Part shown: piece after piece, positions 23,871-49,598 of the stretch
Numbering within the stretch: position 1 is the first letter of the stretch
Layout of the letters: the number at the start of each line of letters is the position of its first letter
Origin: Drosophila pseudoobscura
Taxonomy: Eukaryota; Arthropoda; Insecta; Diptera; Drosophilidae
NCBI RefSeq assembly: GCF_009870125.1
Contig: NC_046679.1
Span: 11,594,001-11,658,000, forward strand
Length of the DNA stretch: 64,000 nt
Direction: 5' to 3'
Notes under the pieces: generated by a model
The model's input: only the letters and a program-made list of their open reading frames with translations
Databases searched by the model: none
What the model was told of the DNA's origin: nothing
Made by a program: the position numbers and the translations under genes

Positions 23871-24684
23871 GGCCGAGGAGACGGCGGCCGACGACTTGAT
23901 GATGAGTGGTGGCTCCACGACCGGATTGAGCCTACAGTAAGGGCGTTGCGATCTGCACGCTTTCGAGTGGAGACTTTCGAGGCTGCTTTGCTACGTGCCT
24001 TCTCCGACGCTTTTATATGACCACCTCCTCGGTGATTTGCAGAAACTGGATGCCGGCTGCCAAGAGTAATAAAGCTGGTGTCGGAGTAACTTGATGGTTT
24101 CATTGTATGCGGAATTAAGAGTGGGTTGTGGCAAAAAAGGGTTCATTATCTGGCAGTGTCACAATGAAAATCTGCAACAAGAAACTTATGAAGCTACATA
24201 CATATGTACAATATTTCTAGTTTGACAGAGTACTCAAAACCTACAGGAGCTGCTGTACATTTAAGAAAGGGTATAGAAATCCAATAAAAGCAAGTGTTTA
24301 AAATAAACCAGTCAAGTAGAAAATTGATTCATTAATCGTATAAAATTATGTAGGCGTGGCTAAATGTTCTATATAGCTAGTAATATTCAACGGAATAAAG
24401 AATTGAGCAATTGGAACGATACTCGTTTGTTTATGCTACTGTTGTATTAGCAAAAGTGCCTTGTGCGTCCGCCTACAGTTGCTTCAAATGACAGTAAGTC
24501 CTGATCACAGGGCACTCCCCAAAAACAGCGGCTGTTCCACGGCTATTCCGTGCTTTCCACCTTCGCATTTACAGTTACAGTCTGGTCAGCATCTCTCTCT
24601 ATTCCAATATACATATGTACATATTTACATAAGAAGATTCAAATGTAATTAGTGTAATATAAGAGGAATATTTATTTATTTTAT

Positions 24685-25310
24685 GATCTCTATACCCGAT
24701 ACTCAAAATGAGTATTCTGTTTTTTAGATTTGTGGTAAAAGTGGATGTGTGTAAAGTCCAGAAGGAATCGTTTCCGACCCCATAAAGTATATACATTCTT
24801 GATCAGCATCAATAGCCGAGTCCATTGAGCCCTGTCTGTCTGTCCGTCCCTATTAGCGCCTAGTGCTCAAAGACCATAAGAGCTAGAGCAACGACACTTT
24901 ATATCCGGACTTCTGTGATATGCCACTGTTACAAGTATGTTTCAAATCTTTGCCCCGCCCACTTCCGCTCCCACAAAGGACGAAAATCTGTGGCATCCAC
25001 AATATTGAAGATACGAGAAAACTAAAAACGCAGAATCATTGATAATGACCATATCTATCAGATTCCTGAATCTGGATCAGATCGGATCATTTTTATAGCC
25101 AATAGGAACAAATCAATTTGCAGTGGCTACGCAGCGCCCGACTTCACGCTCAAATTGATTTTCTGTCTCTCTCGAACGCACTCTTTGTCGTGTCGTTTAA
25201 TATTAGCGGCGTCTGCCGGAGGAGAGCCATACTGACTAAGTGTACATGTAAAGTTGCGGTCTCCGCAGCTACTCACAACGTTCCCCCTCGTTTTAAACTA
25301 AAAATACGGA
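24685..25310. mobile_element. DINE-1/INE-1-like (Helitron-related, non-autonomous) element
   Basis: The segment contains TATACCCGATACTCAAAATG, then TTCTTGATCAGCATCAATAG, a short GTCTGTCTGTCCGTCC tract, AAGAGCTAGAGCAACGA and CGCCCACTTCCGCTCCCACA. This order, with a (GTCY)n proto-microsatellite, is what I recall for the abundant DINE-1/mini-me repeats of Drosophila, which are classed with Helitron-like DNA transposons. It carries no coding sequence. The exact ends were not resolved; the 3' part from about 25100 is more diverged. Confidence 0.65.
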
Positions 25311-25389
25311 TGTGATTGTTATTTTTAAATAACAATCAACGGCTCAATTTCAAATGATGATGATAAACTGCCCGCGTTAGAGCTGTCAA

Positions 25390-25710
25390 ACCATCGATAG
25401 TGGCGCCACTCGATAGTTTCGAATAGAATGATTTAAAATATCGATACTATCGATAGTATCGGGTTCATATAACTACGATTAGAAGTCTTTTAAAGGCATT
25501 TTTTTCAAGCAAAATTATATAAATCCTTTTTTTTGTATCGGTGATCTATATGGTGGCAAGGCTGATTGCTGAACGATCAAAAGTGTTTTTCGGTTCTCAC
25601 TTTTCAAAATAAAAGTAGAAAATGGCAAGTTACCGATTAGAGCTCGATAGTATCATTAATAGTAGCAAAACACCGATACTATCGATAGTGCCATCGATGT
25701 TTTGACACCT
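25390..25710. promoter_or_regulatory. Cluster of TATCGATA (DRE / BEAF-type) motifs
   Basis: Exact TATCGATA occurs at 25439-25446, 25448-25455 and 25680-25687, with further CGATAG or ATCGAT variants at about 25393, 25411, 25646 and 25693. The left group includes a perfect 20-bp palindrome at 25442-25461, CGATACTATCGATAGTATCG. TATCGATA is the established DREF binding site, and CGATA clusters are bound by the BEAF-32 insulator protein. It lies about 700 bp upstream of the TraB-domain gene and just beyond the 3' end of a possible small minus-strand gene. Confidence 0.6.
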
Positions 25711-25761
25711 CTAATACACTTAGCTCGTCACAGATTTATTTAATTCTTTAGTTTTTTGGGT

Positions 25762-25977
25762 TTAATTACAATCGCACTCACTGGAATATATAAAAACAAT
25801 CAATATAATCACGCGCCCTAAGCCCAGCAACAAATCTGTGTCAATTATTGGTCCGTTGATGCCAAAAGAACGTCCAGCAGTGCACCACAACCCCACGCCA
25901 CACAACAGAAAACAATACTTTTCGGGTAAGTAGGCTGTAGTAGGCACAACGCTGCTGAGCCCGGATTTCGACAGCAT
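25762..25977 (-). CDS. Possible small membrane protein, 71 aa
   Basis: An ATG-initiated frame of 71 codons has an in-frame stop upstream of the ATG and, on the minus strand, an AATAAA about 20 bases past its stop. The product has two hydrophobic segments, around YCFLLCGVGLWCTAG (residues 22-36) and LLLGLGRVIILIVFIYS (50-66), and ends in ECDCN. I do not recognise the family. It would be divergent from the TraB-domain gene starting at 26388. A TTCCAG/GTGAG-like motif inside the frame means alternative splicing cannot be excluded. Evidence is compositional and positional only. Confidence 0.35.
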   Translation of the reverse strand: MLSKSGLSSVVPTTAYLPEKYCFLLCGVGLWCTAGRSFGINGPIIDTDLLLGLGRVIILIVFIYSSECDCN

Positions 25978-26387
25978 AGGCCCAGTCCCTTGGCATACGG
26001 ATGCCTTATATCAATTTGACTTGGACTTTTCAATCATAGTAAACACTGCCTATTTCTCGGAATGGACACGTAGACAAAACACGGCAATCAATTTTCAGTT
26101 GAAGAGTTCTCGGTATTATCTGTATCTCTGATAATCTCTCCTTAACTGTTGCAGCGCCCGCAGTTATTTATCACAAGACGCCAACATCAGTCATCGGACA
26201 CACGACGGCACACGGACAGCAAACAGAAACGGCTGCCAAGCCAATCGAAGGCTTAGCACATACATAGCTACATACATACGTGGACGCTGTGTCTCTTGAC
26301 TATTGAAACCGAATTTTGACTCGTAACCGACTCTTCCAGCCAACTGTGCACACAAAAGACGCGCAGGTCGAAAGTACATACTGCACG

Positions 26388-28267
26388 ATGGATGTATCAA
26401 CCTCAACCTCCACATCTTTTGAGTCCTCCAATGCAACGATGGATAATAATAGCAGCTCAGACACGGGCGACACCACCCTGTACGGCAGTGCGCTGGACAA
26501 CCTATCAGCAACGGCTTACGGCTCCTGTAATGGTAAGTCGGTTTCATGCCTATCCGTGGGCCATGGGCTGGTCAATCAGCCCTATAAGTAGCTTTTAAAC
26601 AATCCTTGACAGATATAACTGAATCGTCGAAAATGGGATTGCGTTTCGAGTTGAGCGACAATCAGATTGACAGAATCTATCATGAGAATCCACATGTGTG
26701 TCGGCCGCCAAGTGTAACAAAATCCCAGAAGCACGAACTCTGCATGCGCTGGCTAAATGCCTCGTACAATTCCTTCGACTCATCAAATTGTGCCCAACAC
26801 CATCTGATGACCGATCCTGATAGAACTCACGAAGATATAAAAGCTGCGTTTACAGAAACCGCTACAAAGCCTGGCTCTGTGCTTCTGCAGAAGGATCATA
26901 AACTAGGGATTAAGCACCCACAACTCGAACGCTACATACCCAGATTGGAGAATCGTCTAACCACGCCCAAGCATCTGGAAGCTGCGTTTATAAAGCCCAT
27001 CAAGACCAAGGCAGACAAGAAAACAGATGCAATAAAGCCTGGCCCCATGGTTTCTGATAATCGGAACACACATGAACACATGGAAGCTTCGCAAATGCAG
27101 CCCACAAAGCTCAAGTCACCAAAAAAAAAACCAACAAGTCCTTGCTCCTTGGCTACGAAAAATCAGAATCTAGGGATAAAGCACCCACAACTAGAACTTC
27201 AGAAGACAGATGGGAATGTACAGTCCCCTAAGCTCAAGTCACCAAAAAAAAAACCAACAAGTCCTTGCTCCTTGGCTACGAAAAATCATAATCTAGGCAT
27301 GAAGCACCCACAACTCGAACTTCAGAAGACAGATGGGCATGTACAGCCCCCTAAGCTGAAGTCACCAAAAAAAAAACCAACAAGTCCTTGCTCCTTGACT
27401 ACGAAAAATCATAATCTAGGGATGAAGCACCCACAACTCGAACTTCAGAAGACAGATGGGCATGTACAGCCCCCTAAGCTGAAGTCACCAAAAAAAAAAC
27501 CAACAAGTCCTTGCTCCTTGACTACGAAAAATCATAATCTAGGGATGAAGCAGCCACAACTCGAATGTCACAAACCCATATTGAAAGAACCTGCTACCAC
27601 TCGAGAGCATACGGATCTGGCCAAGTTCAAGGTCATCCAGAAAGCCAACCCTGACCCCATCACTTTGCAAATGCATCATAAGCTTAAGCTGGAGCATGAA
27701 GAGCTCGTACGTCAGATAGACACCATAAAGCTAAATGTAACTGTACTCCAAATAGAAACGAATCACATGGAGAATAAGCTACGGCATCTAGCCCAGGAAA
27801 GGGAACTTAAGGGATCATTCACTGACGAAACTAAAGCGAATCTTTTCGCTGAAGCGACGAAGGCTCTCGAAGCGCAAACGGCTGAAACTTTTCCCACTCA
27901 GTTTCTATCAGAAATATTCTCAACAGTCGCAGGCGAGGAGGAGCTGAAAGATCATTTCTCAAATTTAGACCACGAGCTGCGGGCCATAGTGGAGAAGCTT
28001 TGCGTGGACGTTTACCAACTGAAAAAGCCGACAGAGACAAAGACGGTCAACAGAAAGATTGAAGCTCTGAAAGCGAAGCTGTCGAAAAAGTATCAAAAGC
28101 AGATCAATAGAGAGGAGAAGAGCTACAAAAAGCGTGTTGCAGCAATGAAGGAGAAGTGCTTCGATATGCTACAGCAGTTCCTGAAAATCAACAACCGCGA
28201 CACCTACAGCAAAGTATTTCTAAAGGAACTGAAAGCTCTATACGAGCAGGACACTCAAAGTTTCTAA
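26388..28267 (+). CDS. Alternative product of the TraB gene: lysine-rich repeat and coiled-coil protein
   Basis: A single exon at about 26613-28267 is open for 551 codons. A good acceptor (CTTGACAG) precedes it, and it continues in phase 1 from exon 1 of the TraB gene (26388-26532), exactly as does the TraB exon at 28347. The joined protein would be about 600 residues. It ends in its own TAA, followed by ATTAAA at 28287-28292. Alternatively it is a nested gene starting at the internal ATG of MGLRFELSDNQIDR. The N-terminal part has YHENPHVCRPPS. The middle has four 41-residue repeats (LKSPKKKPTSPCSL). The C-terminal third is rich in E, K and L with coiled-coil character, including KLRHLAQERELKG and AKLSKKYQKQINREEKSYKK. 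No family is recognised. Expression and splicing are inferred, not shown. Confidence 0.7.
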
Positions 28268-29958
28268 TTTACATTATTTTTCTTGTATTAAACATATTTG
28301 TTTGCTGCACCATATTATCCCTTGGTTTCTTTCCTTTCATCCGCAGATAGTCTGATTAGCGAGATTAGCCACAGCTCGACGCCTACTAATGGTGCTATCA
28401 AAGCGGTCAGCGCGGATCTTAGTAGCGAAGCAGCTGCCTTCAAGGCCGCTACCCAAGCGCCTTCAGCATTCACCGCTCCCACCCCAGCTCTTAATGCCAG
28501 CATGCTGCTCATCCAGTCCGAGAGCACCGACACGAACACCTCGCAGGAGGAGGTGGATCCAAAGTCGCAGCTGGCCAACAAGACAATATTCAAGACAGAT
28601 AATCCCAATTTGTCAATTATAGAGATAAACGATAACTCGATTAAAGCGGAGGACCTCGAGAAGGAGGTCGTGCTGATTGAGGGGGACAACGTTAAGCCCA
28701 TACTGAAGAAGTCCCCCAGCAAAGGACCAGCGGCCGCGGACCCAGCCTCGACCACAGACAAGCGACGCCGTAAGACAGAGTCATTGCTGCAAACGAGCAA
28801 GCAAAAGCTGGACATCTCCATAGCCGAGGCCTCGGCAGCGGCCGATGGAGACAATGACAACCGGGAGGTGGTTGTTGCCTCCAGCCACGATCAGCCACAG
28901 ACAAAACGCGACATAAAAATCTATGATACTCTTGAGGAGTTTGACCAAAATCTTCCGTCGACGGTGACGCTGTTGAACACACCGTTTGGTAGCAAGGTCT
29001 ATCTCGTCGGAACGGCGCATTTCAGCGAAGAGTCACAGGATGACGTCTCTCTTGTAAGCCTGCAGCTGCATCTTCATCTTCTGACTAACAATATATGTGC
29101 ACTCCTTTTCCAGGTTATACGCAATGTCCGTCCAGATGTGGTCATGGTTGAGCTATGTCCATCACGTATACACATTCTGAAGCTGGATGAGAAGACGCTA
29201 CTGGAGGAGGCCAAAAATATCAATATACCAAAGGTAAGAGGCCAAAGTAAAAGAACGTTAGAGTACTACTTCTTTGCGAAATTCACCCTCAGATACGCGG
29301 TTTAATACAGACCCACGGCTACATCAACGGCGTCTTCTTCATTCTGATGCTCCAGATGAGTGCTCAAATCGCAAAGGATCTTGGAATGGCGCCGGGCGGT
29401 GAATTCCGGCGGGCCTTCGAGGAGATACACAAGCTGCCTGGCTGCATTCTGCATCTGGGAGATCGACCCATTCGCATCACGATATACCGAGCGCTGCGCG
29501 CTCTGTCCCTGTGGCAGACCATGAAGCTCGTCTGGCGCCTGACATTCACAGACAGCATAAGCATCGAGGAGGTGGAGGAATGCAAGAAAAAGGATTTGTT
29601 GGAGAAACTGATGCAGGAGATGGCTGGCGAGTTTCCCGCCTTCTCGGACGTATTTGTTCGCGAGCGTGATCTGTTCTTGTGCCACTCCTTGCAGGTGGCT
29701 GCCCTACCACAAGCGGCTCCCGGAGGGTCTGGCGTCCGTCCCGTACGAGTTGTGGGAGTGGTGGGCATCGGCCATGCCAATGGCATTGCCAAGATGTGGG
29801 GCAACGTAGACCCAGAAAAGATACCCTCCATTCTCGAAATTCCGCCGGCCAGCCTCAGTCAGCGTGTGTGCAAGTTCACCTTGAAGTACGGCCTCATTGG
29901 CCTGGGATGCTATGGCGTTATCCGCTTTGCACGGCCCCGACTAACGCGTTTCTTTTAA
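26388..29958 (+). CDS. TraB-domain protein (TRABD-like)
   Basis: Exons at about 26388-26532, 28347-29053, 29114-29233 and 29293-29958 give 545 residues. The first 220 residues are Ser/Ala-rich and probably disordered. The TraB domain follows: STVTLLNTPFGSKVYLVGTA, FSEESQDDV, VMVELCPSR, THGYINGVFFILMLQMS, LGDRPIRITI and VVGVVGIGHANGIAKMW. A hydrophobic C-terminal segment (KYGLIGLGCYGVIRFARP) could be a membrane anchor. Family knowledge: TRABD proteins relate to bacterial TraB and the Tiki proteases, but this one has no signal peptide and is probably intracellular, possibly mitochondrial outer membrane. I recall the fly gene as CG12360. Its first intron (1.8 kb) contains an alternative terminal exon, listed separately, that splices from the same donor. 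Confidence 0.9.
27107..27570 (+). repeat. Four in-frame 123-bp tandem repeats
   Basis: The units start at about 27107, 27230, 27353 and 27476 with AAGCTCAAGTCACC or AAGCTGAAGTCACC and a run of ten A residues. Each encodes 41 residues containing KSPKKKPTSPCSL, KHPQLELQKTDG and VQPP. Copies two to four are nearly identical, implying recent expansion. Each copy carries an A10 tract inside the coding frame. Confidence 0.95.
28287..28292 (+). terminator. Poly(A) signal ATTAAA for the alternative terminal exon
   Basis: The hexamer lies 20 bases past the stop codon of the long lysine-rich exon and before the polypyrimidine tract of the next TraB exon. It supports an independent 3' end within the intron. 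Confidence 0.5.
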
Positions 29959-31743
29959 ACTGTGGCCCCAAATTCACTACGTTGTTAAATATTTGTGTTA
30001 TTGACTTGCAAATCCCTGCGCAGAAGCATATATATATGACTCTCACTGAGAATTAATTGTATTCCATTGTATTGAATGTTTTGATAGAAATCCCTTATAC
30101 ACGAAATACAACCACGGATGTATGTATATATTTACATACCTGCAGACACACATCTACAGAAATCTGAAAATACTTGTACACATAATCCTAGTTTTAGAAA
30201 CCATTCCCCATTTGCTAAATAGTATGAGGACTCGAATTGCCCCAAAACTCAAACCCCCACGAGTCCTACATTGGTTTTTACCTTTGTTGTTGTCCTCCGG
30301 TTTGTTAAACAAAACACCTAAACTACATATACAAGAAACTAAGTTTTGTATCGCATTGTACGTTGTATGTACAAGGTTTCCTAGCAGGGCTGGATCTGGT
30401 GCCCCTTGTGTTAAGCTCAAGAATACAATTAATCATCCTTTAGTATGCTTAAAGGTCTATCTTCCACTTCATACTCATAGCTGTTGTTCATTCCTTAATA
30501 GAAAAAACAGATCAGACCATAGATAGTACAGTTCATAATTAATATAAACGTGATGGATCTTCCGATGGCCGTGTGTTATAAAAATGAGAAAGAAAAGAGA
30601 AAGGAATTTTACAAAAACCAAACCAACCGAAGCATACCAACCTAAATGTACTTTACTAACTATAATACTATATCTGAGCGTTGTAAACGTGTGAAAACTG
30701 TTTTAGAAATACAAAAGACAAGGCAAAAACACATCTATTATCTGCTTAGGTTAGCCAATCATAAATGGTGTTATGTAGCATTTAGTATAGAGTTTACCTC
30801 CTCCCCCCCCACCCGAAAAACCCGAAAATCCCTTGTGTATAACAGACTCAAATAAATGTATTCCAGTCGAGATGAAATTATTGAAAGTGTATATATCGTA
30901 CTCCTTTACCCACAAGCAAGCCAAGCCGCTGTTTTAGTATGCGTATATTCTCTGGTTTCTTTTGTTTTTGTTTTTTTTTTTTATTATGTACTTTAAACGT
31001 ATCTTAAGCACTAAACGTCTCTCTTGTGTGTTGCTTTTGTTTCGTTTCGTTTTGTTTTGTTTTGTATGCCGTAATTGTTGTGGGTTTTGTTTTCTTTTGT
31101 TTTCTCGTAATTAAAAGTTTCCAACATTGTTTTTGTTTTGTTTTGCGCTTATATGTAGTAACATATTTTTTTTCACTTACAATTTCCTGCAATACAAATA
31201 AAAATCTTACGATTGTAACTGTGTAAAGTTCTAAATAGTTACAAATTAAACTCTAAATATGTAGTTAATTTTGAGGCGTGTGGTGTGGTGTTGTCTCTCA
31301 TCCTTTCGCTTCGCTTCGCTTTGCATCGCTTCGTTTCCTTCCGCAGCCGATTTCTTACTCTGTTGTGTGGTGTGTGGTGTTTGGGTTTTTGGGTTCTGGG
31401 TTGTTGGTAATGCAAATGTGTATCGTACTTTAAATAAAATATGTAACATAGAAACTTGGAAAAATTCAAATCAAGCGCTGGCGCAGGTGCGCCTGGAATC
31501 GTCGAGCAGACAGACAGGCAGCAGCATCAGCATCAGGACAGAAGGGCGAAGAGTTTCACACTGAACGACACACACCACCGACTGCCGGCGTGTCCTTAGT
31601 GAAATGTATAGAGGGTTGGTTGGTTATCCGTCTTCTGGCCAAGCTTTTGTGTGTGTGTCTCGTCTCGCTGGGGCGATATCCAGGCACCACCTGCCCGTTG
31701 TCACTCCAGCTCTCGGCTCCAGCTGCGATGCACCGGCAGCAGC
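29959..31743. other. 3' UTR region between the TraB gene and CtBP
   Basis: This is AT- and T-rich DNA between two convergent genes. It probably holds the TraB 3' UTR on the left and the long CtBP 3' UTR on the right, since fly CtBP messages are known to have extended 3' UTRs. Homopolymer and GTTTT-type tracts occur near 30960-31150. No coding frame with family support was seen. Confidence 0.4.
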
Positions 31744-46823
<15,080 letters not shown>

Positions 46824-49598
46824 ATGTCAGCTAGAAGAGCAACCCACGCAGGCAGTTGGTACACGGATGCAGGTCAGTAACGGAATATGGGGAGGAACAA
46901 AACTCATATGTCAGCCTGCATATGTGGGCGTGTGAATATTCTCACACATATACTGCATACATACAGAGACTTGTGTACACGTATGTAAGAATTTTATTTA
47001 ATTTTTTTTTTGATAAAATAAAGAATCAAAAGCAACACTGCTCATAACGTTATCATGTCGCAGGGGCCAACGTCATCGAATGAGTAAAATGGAGTTTAAA
47101 AATTGGATTCTGGCTTGGTGCCGACCGCATTGCGTATCTCGTCCATGCGATCGTATGCAATTTCCGTGGCCCAGCAGAGGCGCTTCTCCAGCTCGTTGCT
47201 GCGCCGGCGCTGCTGCTTCAGTGCGTCCAAACCGTGCTCCAGCTGCGTGCAGGCCTGGAAGAACGTACTCAGTTCCGGAATGTCCCCAAACTCCCCGGGG
47301 TGGCGGCGGAAGCCTTGGCTCACGTCCGTGGTCAATTTGTCCAGGCTATTCTTCACGTAGTGGGCGTCGAACACTTTCTGCAACTCTTTGGTGGCCACCT
47401 TGCCCATCTCGTTGGTGGAGCTGTTCAGGTGCAAGTCGCGTATGCGGCTCTTGAGGCCGCTGAAGTTGATCGACTGGAACTTCTCGCCTATGCCCTGGAA
47501 CAGCTCGTAGCTTTGCTTCAGCTCTAGCTGCACCTTCTGCAGGTCTACGTCGATGCTCTTGGCCGCCGACGAGTCCATGAACTCGGCTCGGAGAGTGCGA
47601 TCCGTGGGCGGGACATCCCACTTGCCGGTCTCGAGCGCAGCCTTGAGCGACGCCGAAGAAGATGATGTCGATGGATCCGACTCCTTTTTCTGAGCATCAC
47701 CACTAGCGAGCCGTGCCTCTGCTGACTTTGCGCCCTCCTCCCGCTTGTGTGCGGGCTGTTTGGGGAATGTCACGGTCTTCTTTGGCTTGCCGGTAGCTTG
47801 CCTTCCGGCACCAAAGATGGGCAGTGGATTGGGCCTCAACAGTGTTTCATACGACAACTTTCGTTCAGGATCTTTTGCCCTGCCATGGAGAGAATATCGC
47901 TTTACCTCAAATAACGGGCAACGAAAACTGACGAAAGGAAACTTACTCTTCCGCTATAATGGCCGTCAGTTCGTTTTGGATGCGTTTTAGCAGCTCATCG
48001 CTCTGTTTTTCCTTTACTATGTCCATGTCGTAAAATATATGTAACTAAAATTTAAGGAGAATATTCAATCGCTGCTATTTTGTAGGAGTTCTGCTCTGCT
48101 CTAGCACTGAACAGAAAGTGATGAAGTTTATTGTTTGTTTGCTGCTAGGCAACGCCAGGCCAACTGAATCTGTTTCACTTGTTTTGCAGGTTCCGAGCTC
48201 TCCAGGCAGTTGGATCGCTGGCTGGGCGCCGCAGAGCTGTCGCATGGCCCCGCCCGTGCCATCATTGCACCGTGAGTCTAAGTCAAACATTGAGGAGGGG
48301 ATGGGTCCCACTTGACTACTTTTTGGCACTTCACTTCCATTGCAGACATGCCGGCTATACCTACTGTGGGGCCTGCTCAGCCTTTGCCTATCGCCAGATC
48401 AGTCCAGTTGTTGTGTAAGGAATCATCCGCAGCAGCAGGATCCGCATCTTTAATTGGTTTTTTTTGCTTGCAGAAAACGCATCTTCATTCTGGGTCCCTC
48501 GCATCATGTGCGTCTGCGCGGCTGTGCCCTGTCCGTGGCGAAAAAGTACAAGACTCCTCTCTACGATCTCAAAATTGACATTCAGAGTGAGTTTTCGGTG
48601 CTCTGCCAGCCGCTGGAATCATTGTTTTACATCTGTTTTTCCAGTCAACGCTGAGCTGGAAAAGACGGGCCAGTTCTCGTGGATGGACATGAAGACGGAC
48701 GAGGACGAGCACTCTATTGAGATGCATTTGCCCTACATAGCCAAGGTCATGGAGGAGTGAGTTCAATAATTATAGACTTCTAGGCTAGGCTCGGGGGGAA
48801 GGTGGGCGGCGTTTCTGTCTTTAATCTGCGTGTGAAACGGCTTCGGCTTGGTGTCGCTTTGGCCACTTGCTGCTGCAGTCATTGCATATCATATACTGGT
48901 CTTGGAAGGGAGAGGAATCAATGAATCCTCTTTTGTCTGTGGCTCTCAGTCCGTTTAGTCCGTTCACCATAGATGGTGCTTCTTCCTGTCGAATATAACC
49001 GCTTTTGGAGTGGAAAACTCTTTGTATTGTCCAGGCTACGATCGGTGCCCTTCTCGCCCTTCGATTCTCCGGCCTAAGCCGAAGACTAGACTTGCATCTC
49101 TGTTGTGTGCTAATCAAGAAACGTATTTGCTGCAGCTACAAGGACCAGTTCACTATTGTGCCCATTCTGGTGGGGTCGCTCAATCCCGAGCAGGAGGCGC
49201 AGTACGGCAGCCTTCTGTCCACGTACTTTATGGACCCGACGAACCTGTTTGTGATATCCTCCGACTTCTGCCATTGGGGTCAACGCTTTAGCTACACCTA
49301 CTACGATCGCTCCTGCGGCCAAATACACAAGTCCATCGAGAAGCTGGACAAGCAGGGTATGGACCTCATCGAGACGCTCAGCCCCACGGCGTTCACCGAG
49401 TACTTGAGGAAGTACAACAATACGATATGCGGCCGCCATCCCATCGGAGTGATGCTGGGCGCCGTCAAGGCCCTGCAGGATCAGGGCTACGACAAGATGA
49501 GCTTCAAGTTTCTGCAGTATGCCCAGAGCAGTCAGTGCCTGGACATGGAGGACTCCAGCGTCAGTTATGCCTCCGGCTCCCTTGTCTTTGAGTTTTGA
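46824..49598 (+). CDS. Memo: Memo (MEMO1 homologue)
   Basis: Six exons at about 46824-46872, 48190-48271, 48346-48414, 48474-48586, 48645-48756 and 49136-49598 give 295 residues. The 49-bp first exon encodes [16 protein letters not shown] and is separated by a 1.3-kb intron. Recognisable family motifs are [50 protein letters not shown] and [11 protein letters not shown]. The His of APHAG, the His of GPSHH and the Cys of TICGRHP form the metal site described in human MEMO1. Family knowledge: MEMO proteins resemble LigB-type non-haem iron dioxygenases; roles in cell motility signalling and in copper or iron handling have been reported. I recall the fly gene as CG8031. Intron 1 contains an unrelated gene on the opposite strand. 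Confidence 0.95.
47096..48026 (-). CDS. Uncharacterised 287-aa protein nested in Memo intron 1
   Basis: Two exons, about 48026-47947 and 47879-47096, are joined by a 67-bp GT-AG intron to give 287 residues. The N-terminus [20 protein letters not shown] is amphipathic. It is followed by [19 protein letters not shown], a basic [11 protein letters not shown] stretch and a Ser-rich linker. The C-terminal 150 residues are predicted helical by eye ([38 protein letters not shown]). There is no signal peptide or membrane segment. I do not recognise the family; the small helical, linker-containing layout would suit a subunit of a larger complex, but that is a guess. It lies entirely within the first intron of Memo, antisense to it, so the two transcripts overlap. 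Confidence 0.8.

Larger units (their letters stand above)
22345..24488. repeat. Family of dispersed direct repeats (about 212 bp)
   Basis: Two clear direct copies lie at about 22784-22995 and 24277-24488. Both start near ATCCAATAAAAGCAA, pass through TAAATGTTCTATATAGCT and GAATTGAGCAATTGGAACGA, and end near AAAGTGCCTTGTGCGTC and GCTTCAAAT. A more diverged copy seems to occupy about 22310-22480. The spacing suggests duplication of a local segment or an unclassified repeat. No terminal inverted repeats or target-site duplications were recognised. Confidence 0.7.
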
